Notes: generated from the letters alone by a model not told the origin. A DNA stretch of 64,000 bases from Heterohyrax brucei (GCA_028571685.1 CM053142.1:132796796-132860795); one strand, 5' to 3'; counted from the stretch's first letter, positions 33,415-46,009 are shown. Program-made: numbers and translations.

Positions 33415-34070
33415 TAAAGTATTATAAGTAACTATATGCCAATAAATTTGAAAATTTCAATGAAATGGGCAGTTTTCTAGAAAAATATTACCAAATTATT
33501 CTTCAAACACTGACATATGCGAAGTATAATTTGGTAATTATTGATAATTTTCTCCTATCAGAGTTGTTTAACTTCTGCTTCCTCTGATTGGAAAATTCTT
33601 CATTCACATGGCTGCACAGCTGGCTCCTCTCACCTCCTACAGGTACTTCTTTATCAGCAGCAACAAGCTTAAAAAAAAAAAAAAACTTCACACAGAAGAC
33701 AATTTCTGTAACCTAATGAAGTGCATCCACCCAGAACTGACAGCAACATTAGTCTAAATGGCAAAACATTAACAGAATTTTCCTTAAATCAGAATAAGAC
33801 AAAGATGCCTCCAATCATCCTCCTACTCAACATTGAACTGTAAGTTCCCAGCCAAAGGAATAATGCAAGAAAAAGAAGGTACAGAAATTGGAAAGACACA
33901 ATATTTTCATTTGTAGATAATATTACTGCCTACCTAGAAAATTCAAAAGAATTTTTAGATAACTTGTAAAATTAAGGGGTTTCAGGAAATCAGAGCCAAA
34001 ATAAAACTGAAATTCTAGCAACAGTAATTAGAAAATAAAGCACAAACAAAATTGGGCAAGACATTGAGGG
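33415..34070 (+). mobile_element. L1 ORF2 fragments
   Basis: Two L1 ORF2 pieces. 33435-33505 has 'ccaataaatttgaaaatttc' and 'gggcagttttctagaaaaat'. 33725-34040 has 'catccacccagaactgacag', 'acagcaacattagtctaaat' and an RT-region 'ttgtagataatattactgcc' where the FADD motif is degraded. They are separated by unassigned sequence ending in a 15-A run at 33671-33685. Confidence 0.78.
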
Positions 34071-34071
34071 A

Positions 34072-34125
34072 TAATATGAGTTGGAATTGACTGGATTGCA
34101 ATGGATTGGTGTTTTTTGTTTGTTT
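34072..34125 (+). mobile_element. AfroSINE tail fragment
   Basis: Only the 3' tail remains: 'atatgagttggaattgactg' then 'caatggattggtgtttttt'. The rest of the SINE is missing. Confidence 0.6.
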
Positions 34126-34429
34126 TATTATAAAACTATGTTAAGTAACAAATACAGGAATACAGTATAAGTACAAAAACATAGTTGGTATACAAACATC
34201 AGATAATGCCAAACTTTGGAAAGGGAAAAGAATGGGTCTATGGAAGAAGACATTTAGTTAAACAACAAAACAAACAAAAAACTTTAATGGAATAAAAGTT
34301 ATTTGTTCATTTTGGGTGGTGAATATTCATTATATTTATATTTTCTATATTTTTGGAATTTCTCCCTCAAATATAAATAAATTCAGAGTAAGATCTCATT
34401 GATTTGAACAAAAGATCTTTTTTCTGTAT

Positions 34430-37290
34430 TTTCTTTTTTATTAATATTACAATGATGATAGAGTAAGAATATACAATGCTATATAAATTTACATACCTGC
34501 CAATGAGCGGCTGCCACTGCACTCCCTGCCCAGTGTCAGCACACTCCTCTTCTCTGTCCTGTACATGTCATATCCTCCTAACAATCTCCTATCCCCTCCT
34601 CTTTACCCTTTATCCCACATCCAGTAAGAGGTCCGCTGGATGACATCCTACAGATGCATAGAACCATAAAGTGCACACAGGATATGGCCACTCTGTGTCA
34701 CCAAGTCCAATCCATTTCTGTCTGAAGAGTTGACCTCCATTATGATTTATGGACAGGGGCAGCATCAGAGCCAGGGGCCATGTTCCCGGGGGAACTCCAA
34801 GGGCCTTGGATCATCAATTGCAGTCTTTTAGTGGAGATCTCAGGGTGCACCCCTTTTATGTTCATGTTGCCTGTGAGACTCAACTTTGTGAGCCGCATCA
34901 CAGCTATCACTGGTGGTAGCCGGACACCATCCATTTCTCCCAGTCACGTGTCTATATAGTCACACACTCATGTGGGTCTCTCTGTCTTCTGGGTTCTCTT
35001 TCCCCCATGTAGTTTTGGTCCTTGGAGATCATCTGTTAATGCTGAGTTGGGACAATCTGATGTGCCTCAGATGGCAGCTTGGCAGCTTTTAAGACACCAG
35101 ACACCACTCACCAATTTAGGGTGCAGAAGACTCTCTTAGCAAAACGCTAGTTGTGCCAATCAGCCTCAATTTCACCTGAGAGCATGGTCTCTGGCCCCTC
35201 GCCCCAGCTACTCTGTCCTTACAATATTGGGTTAAGATGGGAGGAGTAATCATGTTAAAGTCCAGTTAAAATTGATCTTCTTTCTCATGTGTGCTGTCAC
35301 TGATTTCACCCAACCAAATTTCTATCAACTATCTAATCAAAATCCTACTCTCTCCCTCCCTCTTTCAAAGAATCTTTTCTTCTATGCATGAATCTGTTTT
35401 TAAGTCCTTATTGTAGTGGTTTCATACAATATTTGCTCTTTTGTCACTATTTTCACTCAACATAATGTCCTCCAATTGAAACCAAGTTATGTTTCCTAAA
35501 ACCATCCTTGTTCTTTATCATTGCATAGTGTTCCATTGAGTATATATACCATAGTTCACTTATCCATTCGTCTGTTGTTGAGGATCTGGGTGGGTTCCAT
35601 CTTTTTGCTATTGTGGACTGTGCTGCAATAAACATTTGTGTGCATGTATCCATTGGTGTGAATGGCCTTAATACTGCAGATATATTCCAAACAGTGGAAG
35701 TACTGGGTCAAGTGGTATATCTATTTCCATCTTTTTAAGGAAGCGCCAGATTGCTTTCCAAAGAGGCTGCAGCATTTGGCAATCCCACCACAGTGCAGGA
35801 TTTCCTTAATAGCTAATTATCATGAGCACATCTACATGTGTTTTTTGGCTGCCCAGATCTGCTCTTTAGAGAAGTGTCTGTCCATCTCCTTTGCACATCG
35901 CTTAATTGGATGATTTATCTTTTTCTTATTGATATTTCGTAGTACCTTATGGATTATGGAGATCAGGCATTGGTCTGACATGTAGTTGCCAAATATTTTT
36001 TCCCATTCTGTAGGTGGTCTTTTAATTCTACTGATAAAGTCTTTGGATGAGCAAAAGTGTTTGATTCTTAGTAGTTCCAATTTACCTATTTTCTCTTCTG
36101 TTGATTGTGGTTTGTTTGACAGATTTTGAAGTCTGTCTACATTGTGTATTAAAATTTCCATTGTTGACCTTAATTTTTCCTGCATGAGCTTTATTGTTTT
36201 AGATTTGCTATTTAGGTCTTTTATCCAGTTTGAGCTAGTTTTTGTATAAGGTATGCATCTTGTTTTGACTTATTGAAAATCGATATCCAATTTTGCCAGC
36301 ACCATTTGTGGAAGAGGTTGCTTTTACCCCAGTTTAATGTCTTAGGGCCTTTGTCGAATATCAACTGTTCATAGGCAGATGGTATCATCTCTAGGGTCTC
36401 AATTCTGTTCCATTGATCTATCTGTCTCTCTTTGTTTTGACTACTGTGGCAGTGTAATAGGTTCTAAAGTCAGGTAGTACAAGGCTTCCCAGTGTGTTGT
36501 TCTTCTTCAGAAGTGTTTTCCTTATCCAGGGCTTCTTCCCTTTCAAACAAAGTTGGTGATTTGTTTTCCATCTCATTAAAAAAAGTCACAGGAATTTGTA
36601 TTGGGATTGCATTACATAAGTAAATTGCTTTGAGTAAAATAGACATTTTCACAATGTTAGGTCTCCCTATCTATGAGCAGGGTAGGTTGCTCCATTTATG
36701 TAAGTCTCTCTTAGTTTCTTATAGTAAGGTCTTGTAGTTCTCTTTGTAAAGGTCTGTTATTCCTCTGGTTAGATTTATTCATAGGTATTTTATCCTCTTA
36801 GGGGTTATAGTAATGGTATTGATTTGGTGATTTCTTCCTTAATAATTTCATTGTTGATATAAAGCAATCCTACTGATTGCTCATGTTTATTACTCATGTT
36901 TATTACTCATGTTTATCTTGTGTCCTGAGACTTTGCTGAACTCTTCTATCAGTTTGAGTAGTTTACATATGGATTCTCTAGGATACCCTGCATATACCAT
37001 CATATCATCTGCAAATAGGCAGATTTTTACTTCCTCTTTGCCGATACAGATGCCCTTTATTTCTTGGTCTTGTCTAATTGCTCTGGCTAGAACTTCTAGT
37101 ACAATGTTGAGTAGGAGAGGTGAGAGTGGACATTCTTGTCTAGTTCCCATTCTCAAGAGGAATTATTCCGGTCTCTCTCCATTCTGGATGATGTAGGCAG
37201 TTGGCTTTGGATAAATGGCCCTTATTGCATTGAGGAATTCGCCATCTATTCCTATTTTGCTGAGAGTTTTTAACATGAATGGATGTTGGA
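34430..37290 (-). mobile_element. Antisense L1, 3' half with RT and C-terminal ORF2
   Basis: A 5'-truncated L1. A T-rich poly(A) tail lies at the low end (34428-34441), the 3' UTR spans 34445 to about 35250, and ORF2 relics follow. Minus-strand reading gives [26 protein letters not shown] and the RT catalytic LFADDMMVY near 37020, [12 protein letters not shown] near 36600, PTEWEKIFGNYMSD and NHPIKRCAKEMDRHFSKEQ near 35950, and TTDEWISELWYIYSMEHYA near 35570. Several frameshifts and stops break it. The 3' UTR matches those at 42950 and 63540, so it belongs to the same general L1 lineage. Confidence 0.92.
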
Positions 37291-38099
37291 GAACAAAAGG
37301 TCTTATGAAAAATTTAAAGATATTTTCACTGATTACTCAGTTAACTATCATTTACTGCTCCTTAGCATCTATAAATATTTTCAGAAATCCTACTTAATCC
37401 TACACTGGGCCTTTTTGGTATGACCTACTTCCTGGACTTCAAAAACATTTGAAGCTTGATGATACAAATTGCTGCAGTAGTTCCTTAGTTTTATTCTAAT
37501 AAGATTTAAATAGTATATTCTCAAATGCCCTTTCTACAGAATCTTCACCTTGATCTTTGAAACTATAAGCAAAGAATGAGTGTTTAATAGCCCAGCGAGA
37601 CTTGGCATGCCTGGACATGATGGAAGGTCTTCGGACGCTTGCAATTTCTGCTTTTGCCTGATCTGTTTGGCAAAAGAACTATACCCAAACATTAAAGAAA
37701 GCATTTTACTGGAGGCAACTCAAAATTGTGTGGCATAGTGAGGCAACCTCACACATTTTCAGAATCTTGAGTTCTTCCTCTCCTTTGAATTATGGAAATA
37801 TCTACTGTATGGAAAAAGTCCTTATGAGCCCAGTCTTTTTTATTTAATTATTATAGAGTTTATGTTAATCACAGCCAAGCAACAGGCCAAATTAGTACAC
37901 CAATTATTACATGAGTCTGTCTGCACATTCCCTTTTTTTGGCCAATTACTTTTTCCAAATTACACCAGCCAATCAGACAACTATAGTTAATTTCTGCCTC
38001 GCTTATAGAGGTCTGGTAGACAGATAACAGTAAGAGAAATCCTCATCCTTAGCTACAAGAAGCATTATCTCTTAGAATGTTTTACAGGCACAATAACAA
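37291..38099. other. No recognised feature
   Basis: AT-rich sequence with no gene or repeat family that I recognise. Confidence 0.4.
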
Positions 38100-38101
38100 A
38101 A

Positions 38102-38160
38102 AACCAAACACACTGCTGTCAAGGTCAAGACGATGCTGACTCACAGTGACGCTATAGAGA
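38102..38160 (-). mobile_element. AfroSINE fragment
   Basis: Antisense AfroSINE end: 'cactgctgtcaaggtcaaga' and 'actcacagtgacgctataga'. It breaks off at 38160. Confidence 0.65.
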
Positions 38161-38204
38161 CTCCATTTAAATAACAATAACTGGATTTCTTCACTAATCC
38201 AGTG

Positions 38205-38378
38205 TGGCCATGTCAACTCATAGCTGCCCTTTACAACAGAGTGGAGCTGCCTCATAGGCTTTCCAAAGCTGTAATTATTACTGAAGCACACTGCTATGTC
38301 TTTCTTCTTCAGAGCCGCTGGTGAGTTCAAACCTTCAGTTAGCAGCTGAGCATTCAATCTCTGCACCACCAGGGCTCT
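38205..38378 (-). mobile_element. Long-form AfroSINE
   Basis: Antisense long variant: 'gccatgtcaactcatagctg', 'aggctttccaaagctgtaat', 'ctgctatgtctttcttcttc', 'gttagcagctgagcattcaa' and 'tgcaccaccagggctc'. Confidence 0.85.
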
Positions 38379-38984
38379 TTTTTTTCTTTCTTAGAGCAGT
38401 ATAAATGCTTAGACATAAAATGGAAGCATTTTGGTTTACTTTTTATTCACTGACATACTTTGTAACAACTTTCAGCATGAAACTGTGCCCGGATATACAG
38501 GAGACAGACAAGTTTGATTGTCACTTCAAGGACAAAACATTCAACACAGATACTTAAGCAGGGAGAGAAATGAATTGATAATGTTTTTCTCTAACCCTTT
38601 TCTGAATGTTTAACTCAGAAACAGAGCCACTGGTTAACAAAAATTTGAGACAAGAAAATTGATCTGAATTCAGTACCATTCTTTCTTGTTTCTTTCTTTT
38701 CTGTGCTCTTGCCTTCTCTCCCTATCAAACCCAGATTCCCTGGTGTCCTGTGCTACCCACCACCAAGCCAAGTACCCACCACAGATGTTCCATTTAGACT
38801 TGGGAAATACAGCCTCAACATGACACTTCCTACATCCCTAACATTAAAAATTTGACCCAACTTCTTTACCACTAACAAGAATGGGCTCTGAGGGATTAGC
38901 TTTGGAATAGGCAATTCCTCACTAAGTTACTAATAATCAGGGACAGTGCTACACAGGCCTATCAAAGAGGGCAACTCTTTATTT
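38379..38984. other. No recognised feature
   Basis: No gene or repeat family is recognised. Confidence 0.4.
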
Positions 38985-39305
38985 TTTTATTAATTTAAAA
39001 TATTTTTAATTAATTTTTTTGTTAACTTAAAGTATTTCATTGTACTTCAAGTGCAAGTTCACAATCTAAATCAATGTGCCATATGTAAACGAGCACCCAC
39101 ACCACCATGTAAATCCAACTGCCCTCTCCCTTGCTCCTATGAAAGCACACTCCTCCCTTCCACCCTACACCCCTTGCATGCATCCAACAATCTGCTGTCC
39201 CAAAGAGAGCAATTCTTTAAGGGTTATCTAGATTTTCTGTGCCAGGTCCATAGTCCCTCCACACACTCTATCTCTCCTGGTCATGCCAGCTCCATTCAGG
39301 AACCT
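38985..39305 (-). mobile_element. Possible antisense L1 3' UTR of another subfamily
   Basis: 'aacttaaagtatttcattgt' followed by 'cttcaagtgcaagttcacaa' and a C-rich 'actgccctctcccttgctcc' section resembles a 3' UTR type common in placental L1s. The match is by general pattern only. Confidence 0.4.
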
Positions 39306-40128
39306 GATAGCCACAGAGTCATGTAACAACGTGGAGACCAAACTCAAAGTTAAAAGACAGCTCTACCAAAACTAGGTGGAGCAGCTCTAGTCACTGAGAA
39401 ATGGGTAAAGATTACTGTGAGAGTGACACAGGACCAGCTAAGGTAGTGTGTCTAAAGCCACCAATCCCTCTGAAATCTTTTGTTGTAAATATTACAAAGT
39501 GTAAACTGTTAAGTGCAACTTTATTCACTTCTCAGATCCAAAAGTCATCTTCCCACAAAAAGCACACTAGAACAAGCCGTGCTGACTGTCTTCCTGAGTA
39601 TTTTATAGAACACAGCAGTATAAAGATCACAGGTAAATGATAACATTGTAAAAATACTTTGTGGCTTGACACCCTAAGAGCACCCTGAATATTATAATAA
39701 TTTTACAAATCAGCCAGATCTTCAAGGAGAATTATCCTGGGACTTGGGGGAGGGAGACCCAGTGTGGATACTGACAACTCCAAAAGGCCATTTCTTAGCA
39801 AATGACATTAGTCAAACCAATCTAGTATTTTGCAGGCTGATAATAGAAATAATTCTAAAAATGATTTTAAAATGCCAATCAAGTGATAAAATGGTTCTTG
39901 CTAAAATTAAGAAACACAGTCAGAGAGCATCTCCTATGAGTTTACAATAAAGCCTGACCATGAAAAATCTGTTTTTTAATCTTCAGTTAAAGACCTTTAG
40001 AGCCTACTGTTGAAATTTACATCCAAAGTAAATGCAGTAGGAGCAATGCATGGTAAATATACAGATGTTTAGAATGAGACCTTTTTGTTCCTCAGAAATC
40101 ACAATGCAGGTGAAAGAGGAGTGACCAG
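39306..40128. other. No recognised feature
   Basis: Several short frames but no recognised gene or repeat. Confidence 0.4.
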
Positions 40129-40868
40129 TGTCTTATTTATTTAGTGCTACTATAATGCAGGAAAGTCTGATGGCATAGTGGCTAAGTGCTACAGGTTCTA
40201 ATTAGAAGTTTGGCAGTTCAGATCCACCAGATGCACCTTGGCAACTCTGTGAGGGCAGTACTACTCTGTCCTCTAGGATTGCTATGAGTCAAAATCAACT
40301 CAATAGCAACAGATTTTTTTAGTTTACTATAAGAGAAGTACCATAAGTGGGTGGCTTTAATGAAAACAAACTTATTATTTCACAGGCTAGGAGGCCAAAT
40401 ATCCAAACTCAGGGTATCAGCGCCCAAGGAACTCTCTCTTTCTGTCAGTTCTGGGAGAAGTTCCTTTTCATCCACCTTTCCTTGGTCTAGGAGCTTCTCT
40501 GCATGGGAATCTCAGGTCCAAAGGGCTCACTCTGCTACTAGCACTGCTTCCTTGCTGGTATGAGGTCTCCTACTCTGCTTCTTTTATCTTTTATCTCTTA
40601 TAAGGTAAAAGGTGATGCAGGCCACATCCCATAAGAACTCTATATTGGATTGGGGATGTGAACTGAGTAAAGGTGTTACAGTCCAACCTAATCCTCTTTA
40701 ACATAACCCAATCTTGCCTGATTAACCACAGGAAGAGATTAGAGTTTACAGTATAGATGAAAATTACATCAATCAAGAAATGGAGAACCACCACATAATA
40801 CTGGAAATTATGGTCTAACCAAGTTGATACATATTTTAGGGCAGGAGGACACAACTCAATCCATAACA
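40129..40868 (-). mobile_element. MaLR-like solo LTR with exact 5-bp target duplication
   Basis: Antisense LTR from 'tgtcttatttatttagtgct' to 'aactcaatccataaca'. The flanking 'accag' is exact at 40124-40128 and 40869-40873. It contains 'ctctttaacataacccaatc' and 'agtttacagtatagatgaaa'. An AfroSINE sits near its low end. Confidence 0.93.
40155..40317 (+). mobile_element. AfroSINE inside the solo LTR
   Basis: Sense copy: 'aagtctgatggcatagtggc', 'agttcagatccaccagatgc', 'attgctatgagtcaaaatca'. The flanks 'ttagtgctactataa' and 'ttagtttactataag' form a degraded target duplication, and the LTR reads on across it. Confidence 0.92.
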
Positions 40869-40983
40869 ACCAGTAAAAAGCATATGGATTTGACCTGACT
40901 CTTAAAACTATCTATGAAATGTTTTAGTTCTCTTCTGTAATGCATGTGCACTTAATAAAAACTAATGTCCTGTGAAGTGCCAG

Positions 40984-41030
40984 CCAAGCCAGTGCCGTTG
41001 AGTTGGATCCGACTCATGGCGACCCTATGA
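40984..41030 (-). mobile_element. AfroSINE fragment
   Basis: About 45 bp: 'ccagtgccgttgagttggat' and 'ccgactcatggcgaccctat'. The sequence is very close to the family core, so this piece may be young. Confidence 0.75.
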
Positions 41031-41077
41031 AGTGTATGTGAATTTTAAAGAGTTTAGGTAATTTTATTTTCCTCTGA

Positions 41078-41255
41078 AGTCCCTGGTGGCACAGTTGGCT
41101 TGCAACTGACTGCTAAATTAAATGTTGGCAGTTCAAACCCACCTGCTACTACCATGAAAGAAGCTTGGTGATCTGCTTCTATGAAGATTACAACCAATAA
41201 AACCCTATGTAGTAACACATGGGATTTCCATGAGTCAGAATAAGACTACAGAACA
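41078..41255 (+). mobile_element. Long-form AfroSINE
   Basis: Sense long variant: 'aagtccctggtggcacagtt', 'gttggcagttcaaacccacc', 'gaagcttggtgatctgcttc', 'aataaaaccctatgtagtaa', 'ttccatgagtcagaataaga'. Confidence 0.88.
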
Positions 41256-41905
41256 AAGTCTCTCCTTTTGTTTGTTTTATATTGTAACTTGTAATTCTGA
41301 CCTAGAGAGATTAAGTGACTTATCCAAATTCCAATGTTTGTGATACAGCTGAAGTTAAAGCCCAGATGTGGTCACATCCTTCCCTAGCTAAACTGTAAGC
41401 TATTTGAAGGAAGAGATGATACCTCTTCTGCTTGGGTTTCCGTAGGCATTAGCATTGTTTCTAAGCTGGAGTACATGCTCAATAAATTTTCTTCGGGATG
41501 GCTTAGATTTAATAAAGTATGTCTATAAAGAGTTGGCTGGCTTAAATGTCTTCTTAGATCTCTGATTAGAAAATATTTACACTTCCTGAATTTCCTATAA
41601 CTTGAATTATGTGATAAGCAAAATAATATTACCTACTGCTATGTGAAGGAAAATATTAATACATAAAAAACTAAATGTTTACTGCTCACTCCTGGGCCTT
41701 TTCTTGTGCTGGTGAGATAATTATTGGAGAGAAAAAGTAATGTCAGTTGATTTATATGAATGTAGTTGTGGAGCTGTTTGTAATCAATCAATCCAGATGA
41801 GAGAGCCAATGAACAGGAAGTAGAGGGAGAGAGTATGAATCGAGAGGGACCAGAGGAGTGTGGATAGAGAGAAAAAAGAAATAAAAAAAAGACAAAAAAA
41901 CAAAA
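41256..41905. other. No recognised gene; A-rich end before the L1
   Basis: The end (41868-41910) is A-rich, with 'gaaaaaagaaataaaaaaaa'. No gene or family is recognised elsewhere. Confidence 0.4.
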
Positions 41906-41909
41906 CAAA

Positions 41910-43782
41910 ACTGGAAGGAATGGTCCAAGATTGTGGAGTAGCCAGATGATTCATAACATCCCTCTTACAACAAAGACCCAAGGAAACAAGTGAATCGGAT
42001 ACAAATGACAGCATCAAAGACAAGGCTGAAGAATTAGACTGATCACCAAATGGAAGGAGAGACAGTGCAAAAAACAGCAGACATGGAGAATTATAGATTT
42101 CCAGCACCCTGCTAGCTAACCCTACAAGTGTGGTCATAAGGAGATAAAGTAATGGCATTCCCAGACAAATCCCCCGTCACCTGGTGCAGGCAAGTAAGAG
42201 TGACTCTGCACTGATATCCAGAGCCAGACAGGGGGGCTACCCGCCCTGTGAAAGTTAAGTGCATGTATCTTATCATATTGCTCACCCTAGCTGCCAGTGC
42301 CAGAGGCTATATAGGGTACTCTCATCCCCTTTGCCATCCCCTCTCTCCACATGCCAACATGGTCTGATGGTCCCCACTACCACTTAGCCCCCTAAGCTGG
42401 GAGCCTATGGACTGGAGGCACCAGTCCTTAATTTAGCCACTTACAATGATAGACCTGCAGCACCTCCTATTCCTTGAAGGGCTGGCAGTGCCCACTTCTC
42501 TCTCCTGAGAGTCGGCATCTCCTACTCTGGCCACCTGAACCAGGAGCTTGAGTACCACTGGTACCTCCCATTCCCTATGGCTACCAGTATCAGGGGCCTG
42601 AGGGCCAGTGGTGTCTCCCATTCCCTCCAGTCACTGTGCTGGGGGTCTGAAGACTGGCAGTGTCTCCTACTCCTTATGTTCACTCACACAAGAGGCCTGA
42701 GGGTCAGTGATGACTCCCATGTCTTCCAGCCACCTGGGCCAAGGCCCAAGGGCCAGCAATGCCCCCTACACCCAGTTGCCACCTATGACAGAGGCTCAAA
42801 GACTGCCTGCACAACCTCCCCTGAGATGTGCTATAGTGGACAGAGCATACCTTCTAGAGCACACCCGTCCTGTCTCACCTCCCCAAATAGCTTTCCCTGC
42901 AATCAGCAGCTTGAGCTACTTCACAGTAAAGAATAGATCAACTTAACTGGACTTCACCATAGACTGAAAGGTTTTCTAAACTCAATCGAATATTTTGAAG
43001 GATAGAGTAGCAAGGATGGGGGTCTGGGAATCATGTATTCAGGGGACATTGAGACCAATGGGCATAACTAGTCTATTGCTGAGAGAGCCTTCTGCACCCT
43101 GTATTGGTGAGTGGCATCTGGGGTCTTAAAATCTGGCGAACTGCCATCTGAGGTACACCAAATTGTCCCAACTCATCCAGAACAGATGATGACCAACAAC
43201 AAAGATATGAGGGGAAAAGAGCCCAGGAGACAGAAGGACCCATATGAATGACAAACTGTATCAACATGAGACCAGAAGAACCAGATAGTGCTTGGCTACC
43301 ACCAAAGACAGCCGTGATGGTAGACACAATGTAGAGTGTGGAGGCCCTGAGAGAACACAAGAAAAAGCGGTGTGCACCCAAGAATTCTACTAAAAGATCT
43401 GAACTTATGCTCTGACAGCCTGGAGGATCCCCTGGGAATATGGCCCCTAGACCTGCTGCTGTCCCTGACTGTAAACCAGTAATAAGTCAACTCTTCAGAA
43501 AAGAATGGAGTGGACTCAGGGATACAGTGTGACCATATGGTGTGTGTCCTTTATGGTTCTATGCATTTACAGGAGGCTGTCCTATTAGTCTCTTTCTAGA
43601 TGGGAGAAAAGAGAATGGAGAGGGTGGGACAGATGCTTGTTAAGAGTTTACCAGATATATAGAGCACAAAGGAGGAGTGTGCTTTTACCAGGTGGTGAGA
43701 GTAGAGGGAGCTACAGGTAGGTGTGCATGCAAAATTGATTTGGATTGTATACTTTGACTTAATCACAATAAAAAAAAAGAAG
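41910..43782 (+). mobile_element. L1 with 5' UTR joined directly to 3' UTR
   Basis: The start 'ggtccaagattgtggagtag' followed by 'ccagatgattcataacatcc' is L1 5' end-like. A GC-richer 5' UTR with ~49-bp tandem repeats follows to about 42940. At 42946 the sequence becomes L1 3' UTR ('accatagactgaaaggtttt', 'ggtgagtggcatctggggtc', 'gacagccgtgatggtagaca') that closely parallels 63560-64000, and it ends 'cttaatcacaataaaaaaaa'. ORF1 and ORF2 are both absent, so this is an internally deleted L1. Confidence 0.78.
42500..42830. repeat. ~49-bp tandem repeats in the L1 5' UTR
   Basis: About six to seven imperfect units of 46-52 bp, each like 'tctcccattccctccagtca' then 'ggggcctgagggccagtg'. Tandem GC-rich units in this place are typical of L1 promoters, as known from mouse L1 monomers; promoter activity is inference. 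Confidence 0.78.
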
Positions 43783-43989
43783 TTCGTGCTGGTTCAAAAA
43801 CCTCACAAATCTCTGCATATCCAGGATTGTTGGTGAGAATTTCCACATCACCCACCCAGTAACTAATGATCTGAGCACCCTTGCCTTGACCACTTTGCAA
43901 CTAGAAGACAGCATACACAACACCTAAACCATCAACCAGGGAGAACATCCTGTGTACCCACTGTCAGGTGACCAACAGAATCTACCAAA
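43783..43989. other. Unassigned short stretch
   Basis: No family is recognised. It separates the deleted L1 from the AfroSINE. Confidence 0.35.
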
Positions 43990-44149
43990 GACCAAAACCA
44001 CTGCTGTCGAGTCAATTCTGACTCCTAGCGACCTATAGGACAGAGTTGAACTGCCCCACTGAGGTTCCAAGCAACATCTGGCAGATTTGACTGCTGAACT
44101 TTTGGGTAAGCAAATGTAGCACTTAACCACTACACCACCAGTGTTTCCA
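43990..44149 (-). mobile_element. AfroSINE
   Basis: Antisense copy: 'ccactgctgtcgagtcaatt', 'ctataggacagagttgaact', 'ctggcagatttgactgctga' and 'accactacaccaccagtgtt'. Confidence 0.92.
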
Positions 44150-44317
44150 ATAGATCAGCAGGATGTTTCCACCTGGTTTCAAACTGAGGACCTTTTGCAT
44201 GTAACAGAAGTGCATGTAACAGAGACTATACTCATACACTTAGTCACTGCCCCACTAACTTAGAGATAGGAGGTAACAGCTTCAGTGTAGTCAGATTAGC
44301 AATGACAATAGCATGCG

Positions 44318-44358
44318 TGCACACACACCTGCACACACGCACACAGAGAGAGAGAGAG
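44318..44358. repeat. (CA)n/(GA)n simple repeat
   Basis: 'gtgcacacacacctgcacac' passes into 'agagagagagagag'. Confidence 0.85.
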
Positions 44359-44384
44359 TCTACATGGACTTATCACAACAAGAC

Positions 44385-46005
44385 AAAACAAAAATTCAGG
44401 ATGCAGCAAACAAACATACAGTAAATAAATCAATTCTTGAGACTTCAGGGATAATAAAAGTTATCACTTCACATAAAGAATCATCAGGAGTTACCATAAT
44501 AAAGATCCAGAAAACCTTCTGGAGGAAGAAATCATAATGAAACTACCTGACAAGTAATTCAAAAACTAAAATGCAGAGATTTCCAAGAACTCAAGTAAAA
44601 CATAGACAAAACCAAGAAAAACACAAACAAAGCAATAGAGAATAATTCAGGAAAACAAAATAACAAAATAAACTGACAAATAGAAACCTTACAAAAAACA
44701 AGAAATCAGAAACCCAAAATACTGACAGTGAAATTTTGGAAACAGAAGCTCAACAGAAGGCTGTAGGAACAGAACTGAAACAATGGAAGGCAGAATTATG
44801 GAGTTTGAAGACAAATCCCTTGAGACTGATTTGAGGAAAAGTCAGGGGGAAAAAAAAAACCAAATGAAGAAAACCTATGAATTATGTGGGACACAATCAA
44901 GAGGAAAAGTTTGTACATGATTGGAGTTCCAGGATAGGTAATGACAATGGATAGCATAGATCTGTCAAAGATTTGTTGGCAGCAAATTTCCCTGATACCA
45001 TGAAAGAAAAGGAAATTTCTTTCCAAGAAGTTCCAACAAACTGCATATAGGATAGGTCCCCCCAAAATTCACCAACATGTATCATAATCAAACTTGCCAA
45101 AACCAAGGACGAAGAAAGAATTGTGAGAGCAGATCAGGAAAGATGAAGTTATCTACAAAGGATAACCAATAATTAAGCTCTGATTACTTGGTAGAAACTC
45201 TCATGCAGTAAAGAAGGTAACTGGATGACATATATAAAATCTGAAAGAAAAAATATTGTGGACTAATTATTATATATTCAGCAAAACTGTCTCTCAAATA
45301 CAAGGCAAAATTAGGACATTGCCAGATAAACAGACTTTAAGAGAATTTGTGAAAACCAGACAAGACTTACAAGACATACTAAAGGGGGTCCTTTGGATAA
45401 AGAAGTAACAACATCAGACAATGAATGACCTGAGGTTAGGACATAGTACAGCATCAGTCAGATATCAACCCAGAGAAAGAATTCTCAAAAGTAAAACAAA
45501 ACTGAAAGATAGAAAACAGAACCAGAGACTTTGTTCTGTAAATAACAATGTCAAAACAAAAAAGAGGGAATAAACAGTGCAGTTATAGAACTGTTTTGTG
45601 GAGAGGAAGTCAAAATCATGACAAGAAATAAAAGACTGTTTTAAACTTAATAAGACAAATTTAAATGTCAAGATAATGACAAAGAAGGTTAACAAACCTA
45701 CTCATTAAAATAAAATAAAATAAAACTGTGAGGACTCAGTAAACACAAAATCAACAACGAAAGAAATGAAAATCCACAAAAAAGAACTCAGCACAAAATA
45801 TTAAGCAGAACAAAGAAACTGAATAACACTAAAAAAAATACAGCAAAGTGCCAACAGTAAACTCATGCCTATTGATATCACAATGAATGTCAATGGCTTG
45901 AAAGCAGACTAAAGAGATGGAGTGGTAGAAAGGATAACAAAGCACAACACATCAGTATGCTGTCTACAACAGACACTTGCTAGATACAAAGACACAAAGG
46001 AACAG
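44385..46005 (+). mobile_element. Old L1 5' half: ORF1 region and start of ORF2
   Basis: ORF1-type sequence ('gattggagttccaggatagg', 'gaaaggaaatttctttccaa', 'catgtatcataatcaaactt') is followed by the ORF1-ORF2 spacer ('gccagataaacagactttaa') and the ORF2 endonuclease start near 45885, with an in-frame TSVCCLQQTLARYKDTKEQ near 45950 that matches the L1 'CCLQETH' active-site block (here Q for the catalytic E). It is cut off at 46005, so the 3' half is missing. Stops are frequent. Confidence 0.8.
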
Positions 46006-46009
46006 ATGG

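Noticed and set aside
44160-44255. tRNA-like segment on the minus strand with a 'cagtttgaaaccagg' B-box-like part.
   Set aside because: The A-box is weak and the cloverleaf cannot be completed. At most it is a decayed SINE head, not a tRNA gene.
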